Assembly (NCBI GenBank): GCA_041592135.1
Contig: JBFHQR010000061.1
Strand: one strand, 5' to 3'
Length of the DNA stretch: 12,271 nucleotides
Origin: Porticoccus sp041592135
Lineage (GTDB): Bacteria > Pseudomonadota > Gammaproteobacteria > Pseudomonadales > Porticoccaceae
A model generated the notes under the pieces. It made no database searches and had not been told where the DNA came from. It saw only the letters and a program-made list of their open reading frames with translations. Of this stretch, positions 1-6,333 are shown piece by piece. Within the stretch, counting starts at the first letter, position 1. Each line of letters begins with the position of its first letter. The translations under genes were made by a program, and so were the position numbers.

Positions 1-2
1 AG

Positions 3-101
3 GTCGCGGCTGATTTGTCATCGGCACTGTTTCGGACCACCAGCAACGGAGAGTTCACGACGGAGCCGGGTTCGGAGGCTGGTTCCGCCGGTTGTTATTA
101 A
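3..101 (+). CDS. possible 3' end of an upstream gene (partial)
   Basis: One forward frame is open from the window edge to a TAA at 99-101 and would give a 32-residue tail rich in Ser, Gly, Thr and Glu, ending GSAGCY. Its third-position GC is lower than in the confident genes and the tail resembles no family I recognise. The other forward frames give less protein-like sequence. The stop codon falls inside the 5' arm of the first leader hairpin. It may equally be non-coding. Confidence 0.2.
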   Translation, partial: VAADLSSALFRTTSNGEFTTEPGSEAGSAGCY

Positions 102-260
102 CCTGGCAATATTGATTGCCGGGTTAATAAGCGGTACAGGGATGTGCCGCTATTGGCCATAGGCCAATGCAAGCCCAGGAAATACAAGGAATTCCGTGTA
201 ATTTCGCCAGTATTTCCGAGGCGCGCAACAAAATAGATAAGGATGTCTATTTTGTTGCCG
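97..260 (+). promoter_or_regulatory. structured speA leader: four hairpins with CsrA/RsmA-type GGA sites
   Basis: Four hairpins follow one another. H1: 97-110 with 115-128, 14 bp, one G-T pair, loop ATTG. H2: 131-137 with 144-150, 7 bp, loop AGGGAT. H3: 152-158 with 162-168, 7 bp. H4: 225-237 with 246-258, 13 perfect pairs, loop TAAGGATG. Positions 134-145 read GTACAGGGATGT, a 12/12 match to the published CsrA consensus RUACARGGAUGU, with GGA in the H2 loop as that family prefers. Positions 235-246 (H4) and 182-193 (between H3 and H4) match 10/12. The element could be the 5' leader of speA or a separate RsmY/RsmZ-like small RNA. I see no GacA box upstream and no clear terminator before speA, so a cis-acting leader is more likely. 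Confidence 0.5.
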
Positions 261-370
261 GGTTAATGGTACTGCTCTTTGTTCTGTTTTTTTCAGGGGG
301 TACTGATAATGAATTTCGTTTTATTTGTCATTCGAGAACTGCCGATTGCCGGCAGCCTGAACCCGGGGAT

Positions 371-401
371 AGCCCATTGAACGCTCCTGAGCGTCAGGGC
401 T
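371..401 (+). promoter_or_regulatory. hairpin enclosing the proposed speA start codon
   Basis: AGCCC (371-375) can pair with GGGCT (397-401), and inside it ACGCTC (381-386) pairs with GAGCGT (389-394). The TTG start (377-379) lies in the internal loop. The candidate Shine-Dalgarno GGGG (365-368) lies just outside the stem. Such a fold could limit initiation. It is seen from base pairing only; no energy was computed. Confidence 0.35.
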
Positions 402-2296
402 GGTCTGTTGCGGATTCCGCCAGCCTCTACGGGGTCAACGAATGGGGTGTCGGTTATTTCGGCCTGAGCGATAAGGGCGAAATGTCGGTGCTGGTGCCCC
501 GCAAGGAACACCCGGTCAGCATTTCCCTGCTCGATATCATCGCCGGTCTGGAACAGCGTGGCCACGCCATGCCGGTGCTGCTGCGCATTGAAAATCTGCT
601 CGACGACCGCATCCGCAGTCTCAATCAGTGTTTCGCCGAGGCGATCAGGAATCAGGGTTATCGCGGCCAGTACCGCGGCGTGTTCCCCATCAAGGTGAAC
701 CAGCAGTGCCATGTGGTGGAGGAGATCGCCAAGTTTGGCGGCCAGTACCACCACGGCCTGGAAGCGGGCAGCAAGGCGGAACTGATCATTGCCATGTCGC
801 ACCTGCGCGACCGCGACGCCTGTATTATCTGTAACGGTTACAAGGATGCCGAGTTCGTCGAGCTGGGGCTGCACGCCCGCAAGCTCGGCCTGAAGTGCTT
901 CTTCGTGATCGAGACCCCCTCCGAACTGGGCATTATCCTGGAACAGAGCCGTCGCCTCGGCGTCGAGCCACTGATTGGCGTGCGCGTCAAGCTGGCCGCC
1001 AAGGTGGAAGGGCACTGGTTCGAGGACAGCGGCGACCGCTCGCTGTTCGGGCTGTCCATTACCCAGTTGGTGGACGTGGTCGACAAGCTCCGCGAAGAGG
1101 GCATGTTGCATTGCCTGCAACTGATGCACTACCACATCGGCTCGCAGATCCCCAATATCCGCAATATTCGCGATGGCGTGCAGGAAGCCTGCCGCTACTA
1201 CGTCGATCTGGTGAAAGAGGGCGCGCCTCTCGGCTACCTGGACCTCGGCGGCGGCCTGGCGGTGGATTACACCGGCGCGCAGACCAACGAGACCCACAGC
1301 AAGAATTACTCCCTGGAGGAGTACTGCGTGGATATCGTCGAGACCATCAGCGAGGCGATGGACAACTACGAGGTGGCCCACCCGACCATTATTACCGAGT
1401 CCGGCCGCGCCACCGTGGCCTACTCCTCGGTGCTGCTGTTCAATATTCTCGACGTCAGCTATTTCAAATCCAACGGCCTGCCGGAGGCGCTGCCGGAAGA
1501 GTGCGCCGAATCCCTGACCAACCTGTGGGCGACCCTGCAGGTACTGGGGGAGGACAACGTTCAGGAATGCTGCAACGACGCCGTGCACTACCGGGAGGAA
1601 ATGCGCCGCATGTTCCGCCAGGGACAGGTGCAGTTGCGCGAGCTGGCGCTGGCGGAGAACCTGTATCTGGAAATTTTGCAGCGCACCCGCCGGCTGCTGC
1701 CCAGCCTGCGCCGCATTCCGCCGGAACTGCAAAATCTGGACGAGGCGCTGGCCGACATCTATTACGGCAACTTCAGTCTGTTCCAGTCCCTGCCGGACGC
1801 CTGGGCCATCGATCAGATCTTCCCGATCATGCCGATCCACCGGCTGGATGAGGAGCCGCGCAACAAGGCGGTGATCGCCGACCTGACCTGCGACTCCGAC
1901 GGCAAGCTGGATCTGTTCGCCAACGCCGACGGCGAAACCCGCACCCTGCCCCTGCACGACCTGAAAGAGGGCGAGGAGTATTACCTCGGCGTGTTCCTGG
2001 TGGGCGCCTACCAGGAGACCCTCGGCGACCTGCACAACCTGTTTGGCGACACCCATGTGGTGAGTGTGCGCATCGACGGCGATGGCGGTTTTGAATTTGT
2101 CGAGGAAATTCAGGGTGATACCATCGGCGACGTGCTCAGCTACGTGGAGTACAACCCCAAGGAACTGTACGAGCAGTTCCGGGTCAGCGCCGAGGCGGCG
2201 GTGAAGTCGGGCAGTATCAGCGTCAAAGAGCGCCAGCATATGCTGAAGACGTTCGGTAACAGTTTGAACGGCTACACCTATTTCGAGCGGGACTGA
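377..2296 (+). CDS. speA: biosynthetic arginine decarboxylase
   Basis: PLP-dependent decarboxylation of L-arginine to agmatine, the first step of the arginine route to putrescine and spermidine. With the TTG start at 377 the protein has 639 residues, close to about 637 in Pseudomonas. Homology to known SpeA begins at GWSVADSASLYG near residue 8. Family landmarks: PIKVNQ with the PLP lysine K106, the HYHIGSQI and GGGLAVDY segments of the alanine-racemase-like barrel, ESGRA, and C-terminal CDSDGK with the active-site Cys at 505, then GAYQETLGDLHNLFGD. GGGG (365-368) precedes the TTG by 8 bases. The frame stays open upstream to ATG 167 and ATG 266, but that stretch is hairpin leader and encodes an unrelated hydrophobic segment, so I reject those starts. 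The dehydrogenase gene follows after 51 bases with no terminator, which indicates an operon. The function is secure; the exact start is not. Confidence 0.95.
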   Translation: MNAPERQGWSVADSASLYGVNEWGVGYFGLSDKGEMSVLVPRKEHPVSISLLDIIAGLEQRGHAMPVLLRIENLLDDRIRSLNQCFAEAIRNQGYRGQYRGVFPIKVNQQCHVVEEIAKFGGQYHHGLEAGSKAELIIAMSHLRDRDACIICNGYKDAEFVELGLHARKLGLKCFFVIETPSELGIILEQSRRLGVEPLIGVRVKLAAKVEGHWFEDSGDRSLFGLSITQLVDVVDKLREEGMLHCLQLMHYHIGSQIPNIRNIRDGVQEACRYYVDLVKEGAPLGYLDLGGGLAVDYTGAQTNETHSKNYSLEEYCVDIVETISEAMDNYEVAHPTIITESGRATVAYSSVLLFNILDVSYFKSNGLPEALPEECAESLTNLWATLQVLGEDNVQECCNDAVHYREEMRRMFRQGQVQLRELALAENLYLEILQRTRRLLPSLRRIPPELQNLDEALADIYYGNFSLFQSLPDAWAIDQIFPIMPIHRLDEEPRNKAVIADLTCDSDGKLDLFANADGETRTLPLHDLKEGEEYYLGVFLVGAYQETLGDLHNLFGDTHVVSVRIDGDGGFEFVEEIQGDTIGDVLSYVEYNPKELYEQFRVSAEAAVKSGSISVKERQHMLKTFGNSLNGYTYFERD

Positions 2297-2335
2297 CCCC
2301 CCGGTCATTGAACAGGCAGGTTGAACAGGTAAGTT

Positions 2336-2341
2336 AAGGAG
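2336..2341 (+). promoter_or_regulatory. strong ribosome binding site for the dehydrogenase gene
   Basis: AAGGAG lies 6 bases before ATG 2348 and fixes that start. Just upstream, TTGAACAGG occurs twice (2308-2316 and 2321-2329); I assign no function to that short direct repeat. Confidence 0.75.
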
Positions 2342-2347
2342 TCAATC

Positions 2348-3544
2348 ATGGCAAAAGTATTGATTATTGGTGCCGGCGGTGTCGGCGGCGTGGTGACCCA
2401 CAAGTGTGCCCAGTTGCCCGAGGTGTTCGGGGAAATTGTGCTGGCCAGCCGCACCGAGGAAAAGTGCCGGCACATCGCCGCGCAACTGGATCGTCCCATC
2501 GAGACCGCCCAGGTGGATGCCGACAATGTGCCGGAACTGGTGGCGCTGATCGAGCGCGTCAAACCGGATCTGGTGATCAACGTGGCGCTGCCCTACCAGG
2601 ACCTGACCATCATGGACGCCTGCCTGGAAGCGGGGGTCAATTACCTGGATACCGCCAACTACGAGCCGCTCGACACTGCCAAGTTCGAGTACAGCTGGCA
2701 GTGGGCCTATCAGGACAAATTTAAACAGGCGGGGCTGATGGCGCTGCTCGGTTCCGGGTTCGATCCCGGCGCCACCAACGTGTTTACCGCCTACATCGCC
2801 AAGCACTACTTCGATGAAATCCACACCCTGGACATTATCGACGTCAACGGCGGCGACCACGGCTATCCGTTTGCCACCAACTTCAACCCGGAGATCAACA
2901 TCCGCGAAGTGACCGCCGAGTGCCGTCACTGGGAAAACGGCGAGTTCATCACCACCCCGGCGATGTCCACCAAGCAGTCCTTCACTTGTCCGGACGGAGT
3001 GGGTACTTACAACATCTATCGCATGTACCACGAAGAGCTGGAATCGCTGGTGAAAAACTTCCCCAGCCTGAAGCGCGCCCAGTTCTGGATGAGCTTTGGC
3101 GAGAGCTACCTGAAACACCTGGAAGTGCTCGGCAACGTGGGCATGACCGGTATCGAGCCGGTGGACTTCAACGGCCAGCAGATCGTGCCGATCCAGTTCC
3201 TGAAGCGCCTGCTGCCCGACCCGGCCAGCCTCGGCCCGCGCACCAAGGGCAAGACCTGCATCGGCTGCGTGGTCACCGGGGTGAAAGACGGCAAGCCGAA
3301 GACTGTTTACCTCTACAACATCTGCGACCATCAGGAATGTTATGCCGAGGTGCTGTCCCAGGCGATTTCCTACACCACCGGTGTGCCCGCCATGATCGGC
3401 GCCAAGATGATGCTGGAAGGCAAGTGGCAGCAGCCCGGCGTGTGGAACATGGAGCAGATGGACCCCGATCCGTTCATGGAAGATATGAACAAGTACGGCC
3501 TGCCCTGGACCGTGATCGAAGAACCCGGTTTCGACCTGGTCTGA
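2348..3544 (+). CDS. carboxynorspermidine/carboxyspermidine dehydrogenase (saccharopine dehydrogenase family)
   Basis: NAD(P)H-dependent reductive condensation of aspartate semialdehyde with putrescine (or diaminopropane), giving carboxyspermidine (or carboxynorspermidine). The 398-residue protein opens with a Rossmann nucleotide-binding motif, GAGGVGG at residues 8-14, and has the saccharopine-dehydrogenase-like sequence VINVALPYQDLTIMDACLEAG followed by DTANYEP. The length is typical of bacterial CASDH. It is the second gene of the speA transcript, and the matching decarboxylase gene nspC lies about 1.1 kb downstream, beyond the HEPN/MNT module. This context favours the polyamine enzyme over lysine-pathway saccharopine dehydrogenase. 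With SpeA upstream, putrescine is the likely substrate, making spermidine rather than norspermidine; this is inference. An intrinsic terminator follows. Confidence 0.9.
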   Translation: MAKVLIIGAGGVGGVVTHKCAQLPEVFGEIVLASRTEEKCRHIAAQLDRPIETAQVDADNVPELVALIERVKPDLVINVALPYQDLTIMDACLEAGVNYLDTANYEPLDTAKFEYSWQWAYQDKFKQAGLMALLGSGFDPGATNVFTAYIAKHYFDEIHTLDIIDVNGGDHGYPFATNFNPEINIREVTAECRHWENGEFITTPAMSTKQSFTCPDGVGTYNIYRMYHEELESLVKNFPSLKRAQFWMSFGESYLKHLEVLGNVGMTGIEPVDFNGQQIVPIQFLKRLLPDPASLGPRTKGKTCIGCVVTGVKDGKPKTVYLYNICDHQECYAEVLSQAISYTTGVPAMIGAKMMLEGKWQQPGVWNMEQMDPDPFMEDMNKYGLPWTVIEEPGFDLV

Positions 3545-3553
3545 GGCGCCGCT

Positions 3554-3584
3554 AAAAACCGGCTTCCCAGCAAGTCGGCTTTTT
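3554..3584 (+). terminator. intrinsic terminator after the dehydrogenase gene
   Basis: CCGGCTT (3559-3565) pairs with AAGTCGG (3572-3578) through one G-T pair around a 6-base loop. A five-A run before the stem and a five-T run after it (3580-3584, one bulged C) extend the helix and supply the U tract. It should end the speA-dehydrogenase transcript before the HEPN/MNT promoter. Confidence 0.75.
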
Positions 3585-3619
3585 AAGTGTATTGCCTGTG
3601 TCTGCGGATAAGTGAACAG

Positions 3620-3648
3620 TTTACAAATACCCAATTTGGGTTTTTAAT
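3620..3648 (+). promoter_or_regulatory. sigma70-type promoter of the HEPN/MNT module
   Basis: The -35 TTTACA (3620-3625) and -10 TTTAAT (3643-3648) each match consensus at 5 of 6 positions and are 17 bp apart. The predicted transcription start near 3655 leaves a leader of about 14 bases before ATG 3669. The inverted-repeat operator covers the spacer and the start region. Confidence 0.7.
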
Positions 3649-3666
3649 TACCCAAATTGGGTATTT
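3625..3666. promoter_or_regulatory. 17-bp inverted-repeat operator made of two ACCCAA/TTGGGT palindromes
   Basis: The arms AAATACCCAATTTGGGT (3625-3641) and ACCCAAATTGGGTATTT (3650-3666) are perfect reverse complements separated by 8 bases. Each arm also contains its own palindrome ACCCAA-N-TTGGGT. One palindrome sits in the -35/-10 spacer and the other on the predicted transcription start. This layout suits repression by a dimeric winged-helix protein, most simply the product of the adjacent gene. Confidence 0.8.
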
Positions 3667-3668
3667 TT

Positions 3669-4274
3669 ATGGGCGATAATAAAAAAGTCAGCATCGCTGA
3701 TGCACTGTTTTCCGGCACCCGTCAGAAAGTGCTGGGGCTGCTGTTTGGCCAGCCCGAGAGACATTTTCTTCTCAGTGAGATTATTCAGCTGGCGAATGCC
3801 GGTTCCGGGGCAGTGCAAAGAGAGGTGGATAGGTTGCGCACCAGCGGCTTGGTTACGGCCACTCAGAAGGGCAGGCAAAAATATTATGCTGCCAATCAGC
3901 TTTCCCCCATCTATCCTGAGCTTTGTACATTGATCAGAAAGGTGCTGGGCCCTGAAGAACGCTTAAAAACGCGGCTGGAAAATGAACAGGGCATCAAGCT
4001 GGCCATTTTGTATGGTTCGGTCGCCAAGAAAACGGATACCGCCAGCAGTGATATTGACCTGCTGCTGGTATCGGACAGTCTGACCCTTGAGGAGGTTTTT
4101 CGCATGTTGGAGCCACTTGAAACCGAGTTGGCCCGTCCTGTGAATCCGACCCTTTATACCAGTACAGAATTTTCCTCCCGCCTGGAACAGCAAAACCCCT
4201 TTTTGGTAAAACTGCTGGAAGGTGAATACATCCTTTTAAAGGGAGCCATCAATGGACAGGATGCCGTTGGATAA
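3669..4274 (+). CDS. winged-helix/minimal nucleotidyltransferase (MNT) protein of a HEPN/MNT module
   Basis: The 201-residue protein has two parts. Residues 7-75 form a winged-helix DNA-binding domain: a recognition-helix-like GSGAVQREVDRLRTSGLV followed by a wing, GRQKYYAAN. Residues 95-195 form an MNT domain with the active-site pattern G116-S117 then D128-I-D130 (GSx10DxD), as in NTP-transferase family 2. In HEPN/MNT systems the MNT protein is the antitoxin, in studied cases AMPylating the HEPN toxin. The fused DNA-binding domain suggests it also represses its own promoter through the dyad at 3625-3666. ATG 3669 is chosen over an in-frame TTG at 3657 because it fits the predicted transcript start; GGGT 7 bases upstream is only a weak ribosome site. 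The catalytic residues look intact although the HEPN partner is broken, so it may now act mainly as a regulator. Confidence 0.85.
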   Translation: MGDNKKVSIADALFSGTRQKVLGLLFGQPERHFLLSEIIQLANAGSGAVQREVDRLRTSGLVTATQKGRQKYYAANQLSPIYPELCTLIRKVLGPEERLKTRLENEQGIKLAILYGSVAKKTDTASSDIDLLLVSDSLTLEEVFRMLEPLETELARPVNPTLYTSTEFSSRLEQQNPFLVKLLEGEYILLKGAINGQDAVG

Positions 4275-4654
4275 TCTGGTCAGGGTTGGCCAGCTAAAGG
4301 AAGAGCCGCCGGATCTCCGGGAATTTAATGGTCTGGTGAGTTCAGGCACCGTCAGGTTGAAGGACGCCAAGCTGAACCAGATCAGCCTGGAAAGCCGATT
4401 CGATCTCGCCTACAACGCCGCCCATGCGCTGGCATGGTTACAGGTCCGAAAATCGCTATTTGGTATTTCAATGTTTGAAACATACGCTGGCATTGCCTAA
4501 TGAACAATGGCGCGTGCTGGATGTGGCCCATCGAAAGCGCAATCTGGCCGAATACGAAGGCTATCTGGAGGTGGATGAAAATCTGCTGGATAGCCTCATA
4601 AGAACAACGGACGTCGTTGCTGAAAAAATATCGGCGTTGGCGCCACTCGAATGA
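4252..4654 (+). pseudogene. HEPN-domain protein gene disrupted by a frameshifting deletion
   Basis: This should be the toxin partner (HEPN, usually an RNase) of the MNT gene. ATG 4252 follows AAAGGGAG (4238-4245) by 6 bases and overlaps the MNT gene by 23 bases, the usual coupled arrangement. The first frame runs through SRFDLAYNAAHA and then reads unrelated residues to a stop at 4498-4500. The family sequence resumes in the +1 frame from CGC 4427 (RWHGYRSENRYLVFQCLKH, then WRVLDVAHRKRNLAEYEG) to TGA 4652-4654. From recalled relatives about seven residues (roughly LALAAL) are missing between AAHA and RWHGY. A 20-bp loss would explain both the gap and the frame, and an intact gene would have 423 bp (140 residues). 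The GCGCTGGC at the junction (4426-4433) suggests slippage between GC-rich repeats. A sequencing error is less likely because residues are missing as well. Confidence 0.8.
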
Positions 4655-4656
4655 AT

Positions 4657-4661
4657 AGGTG
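4657..4661 (+). promoter_or_regulatory. ribosome binding site deciding the nspC start
   Basis: AGGTG lies 6 bases before TTG 4668. The alternative GTG at 4659 overlaps this motif and has nothing SD-like upstream. Confidence 0.55.
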
Positions 4662-4667
4662 AATACA

Positions 4668-5834
4668 TTGGCTAACAATCCCTTCGACGGTTTTGATGCC
4701 CGCCGCGTGCCCTCGCCCTGTTTTGTGGTGGACGAGGCGGCGGTGGAGCGCAACCTGCAAATTCTTCACCGGGTACAGGAGCGGAGCGGCGCCAAGGTAC
4801 TGGCGGCGCTGAAGGCGTTTTCCATGTGGAGCCTGGCGCCGCTGGTGTCGAAGTACCTGTCCGGCACCTGTGCCAGCGGGTTGCACGAGGCGCGCCTGGG
4901 GCGCGAGGAGTACGGCGGTGAATTGCACGTGTTTTCCGCCGCCTACACCGAGCACGACCTGGCAGAAATCCTCAAGATTGCCGACCACGTGGTGTTCAAT
5001 TCCTTTGGCCAGTGGCAGCGTTTTCAGCCGCTGCTGCAAGCGGCGCAAAAGGCTCGCCCGCAGCTGAAGTACGGCTTGCGTATCAACCCCCGCCACTCCG
5101 AGGGCGAGGTGGCCATTTACGATCCCTGCGCCCCCTGCTCGCGGCTGGGTATTCCGCTGTCGCAGTTCGATGGGCAGTCCCTTGAAGGCATCAGCGGCCT
5201 GCATTTCCACACCCTCTGTGAGCAGGATGTGGAACCCCTGAAGCGAACCCTGGCGGCGGTGGAAGCACAGTTCGGCGAGCTGCTGCATACCATGGAGTGG
5301 GTCAATTTCGGCGGCGGTCATCACATCACCCGTCCCGACTATCAGGTGGACGAGCTGATCGAGGTGGTGAAAACGTTTGCTGCCAAGTACGGCGTGCAGG
5401 TGTTTCTGGAACCGGGGGAGGCGGTGGCCATTCACACTGGCGTGCTGGTGACGGAGGTGCTCGATGTCACCTGGAATGATATGGATCTGGCGATTCTCGA
5501 CACCTCCGCCACCTGCCATATGCCGGACACCCTGGAAATGCCCTATCGCCCCCATGTGTTGGGCGCCGGCCAGGCGGGTGAGAAGGCCCACACCTACCGC
5601 CTCGGTGGCATGACCTGCCTGGCCGGCGATGTGATCGACGATTACAGTTTTGATGAGCCTTTGCAGGTTGGGCAGCGGCTGGTGTTTGACGACATGAGCC
5701 ACTACACCATGGTGAAAACCTCCACCTTCAACGGCATCAACCTGCCCGCCATCGCCATCTGGAACTCCGACACCGATGAGCTGCGGCTGGTGAAGCAGTT
5801 TGGCTATGAGGACTTCAAACAGCGCCTGAGTTGA
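4668..5834 (+). CDS. nspC: carboxynorspermidine/carboxyspermidine decarboxylase
   Basis: PLP enzyme of the alanine-racemase fold that decarboxylates carboxyspermidine to spermidine (or carboxynorspermidine to norspermidine), the last step of the pathway begun by the dehydrogenase upstream. From TTG 4668 it has 388 residues; Vibrio NspC has about 377. Landmarks: ALKAFSMWSL with the PLP lysine K49, SGLHEARLGREEYGGELHVFSAAY, WVNFGGGHHITRPDY, EPGEA from E248, GMTCLAGD with the active-site Cys C317, and the C-terminal GYEDFKQRLS resembling GYSDFKRTLS of Vibrio NspC. It starts 13 bases after the broken HEPN gene, and I see no convincing promoter of its own. A terminator separates it from the dehydrogenase gene, so transcription probably comes from the HEPN/MNT promoter or from readthrough. 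GTG 4659 is an alternative start. Confidence 0.92.
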   Translation: MANNPFDGFDARRVPSPCFVVDEAAVERNLQILHRVQERSGAKVLAALKAFSMWSLAPLVSKYLSGTCASGLHEARLGREEYGGELHVFSAAYTEHDLAEILKIADHVVFNSFGQWQRFQPLLQAAQKARPQLKYGLRINPRHSEGEVAIYDPCAPCSRLGIPLSQFDGQSLEGISGLHFHTLCEQDVEPLKRTLAAVEAQFGELLHTMEWVNFGGGHHITRPDYQVDELIEVVKTFAAKYGVQVFLEPGEAVAIHTGVLVTEVLDVTWNDMDLAILDTSATCHMPDTLEMPYRPHVLGAGQAGEKAHTYRLGGMTCLAGDVIDDYSFDEPLQVGQRLVFDDMSHYTMVKTSTFNGINLPAIAIWNSDTDELRLVKQFGYEDFKQRLS

Positions 5835-5860
5835 GGCGATTTGTCAGGCCCTATTTTAAG

Positions 5861-5890
5861 CAGCCCGGCGAGCAATCGTCGGGCTGTTTT
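5861..5890 (+). terminator. intrinsic terminator after nspC
   Basis: An 11-bp stem (5861-5871 with 5876-5886, one G-T pair) closes on a GCAA tetraloop and is followed by TTTT (5887-5890). This marks the end of the polyamine/HEPN-MNT block. Confidence 0.85.
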
Positions 5891-6023
5891 CGTTGTGGCC
5901 GAGCGTGGCACTGATCGAGATCATAGCCAGAATCAATGGCGTGCCTGGTTGCAATTCGCAGCGGTGCGGGCTAATTTTTGATGGCTACAACAGGCATAAA
6001 AACCGTACCTAAGGAATTTTGCT

Positions 6024-6311
6024 ATGGCCAACGAAGGTTATCACGAACCCATAGAAGAACTGTCCAGCGAAACCCGCGACATGCACCGGGCCATCACTTC
6101 ATTGATGGAGGAGCTGGAGGCCATCGACTGGTACAACCAGCGGGTGGATGCCTGCAAGGAACCGGAACTGAAGGCGATCCTGGCCCACAACCGCGACGAG
6201 GAGAAAGAACACGCCTCCATGGTGCTGGAGTGGATCCGCCGCCGCGATCCCGCCTTCGATCACGAATTGAGGGACTATCTGTTTACCGATAAGTCCCTCA
6301 GCCACGACTGA
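6024..6311 (+). CDS. encapsulated-ferritin-type (EncFtn) ferritin-like protein, solitary
   Basis: This 95-residue protein closely resembles Rhodospirillum rubrum EncFtn, a small ferroxidase that normally works inside an encapsulin shell. By alignment from memory, the ferroxidase-centre ligands E32, E62 and H65 correspond to E30, E60 and H63, and E31, E34 and W38 to E29, E32 and W36. The core segments MEELEAIDWYNQRVDA and ILAHNRDEEKEHASM are nearly the same as in that protein. The function would be oxidation of Fe(II) by an assembled multimer. Two features are odd: the protein ends soon after YLFTDKSLSHD, with no tail like the usual encapsulin-targeting peptide, and no shell gene lies nearby; the next gene is ubiD on the other strand. 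AAGGA (6011-6015) precedes the ATG by 8 bases. A weak possible promoter lies at 5949-5977 (TTGCAA, 17 bp, TAATTT). Confidence 0.85.
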   Translation: MANEGYHEPIEELSSETRDMHRAITSLMEELEAIDWYNQRVDACKEPELKAILAHNRDEEKEHASMVLEWIRRRDPAFDHELRDYLFTDKSLSHD

Positions 6312-6333
6312 TCCTCGCATCGGGCGGGAGCCG

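Noticed and set aside
2294..2307. Small hairpin TGACC-CCCC-GGTCA just after speA
   Set aside because: The stem is only 5 bp and has no T run; it does not look like a terminator and speA and the dehydrogenase gene appear co-transcribed.
293..2308. Very long open frame on the minus strand opposite speA
   Set aside because: It is a high-GC shadow: the plus strand encodes a full-length SpeA with all motifs, and the antisense translation has low-complexity, Val/Gln/Ala/His-rich sequence with no family resemblance.
2342..3634. Minus-strand open frame of 430 codons opposite the dehydrogenase gene
   Set aside because: Same antisense GC effect; the plus-strand protein has a clear Rossmann motif and ribosome site, and the shadow has none.
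4596..5702. Minus-strand open frame opposite nspC
   Set aside because: Antisense shadow of a confidently identified enzyme.
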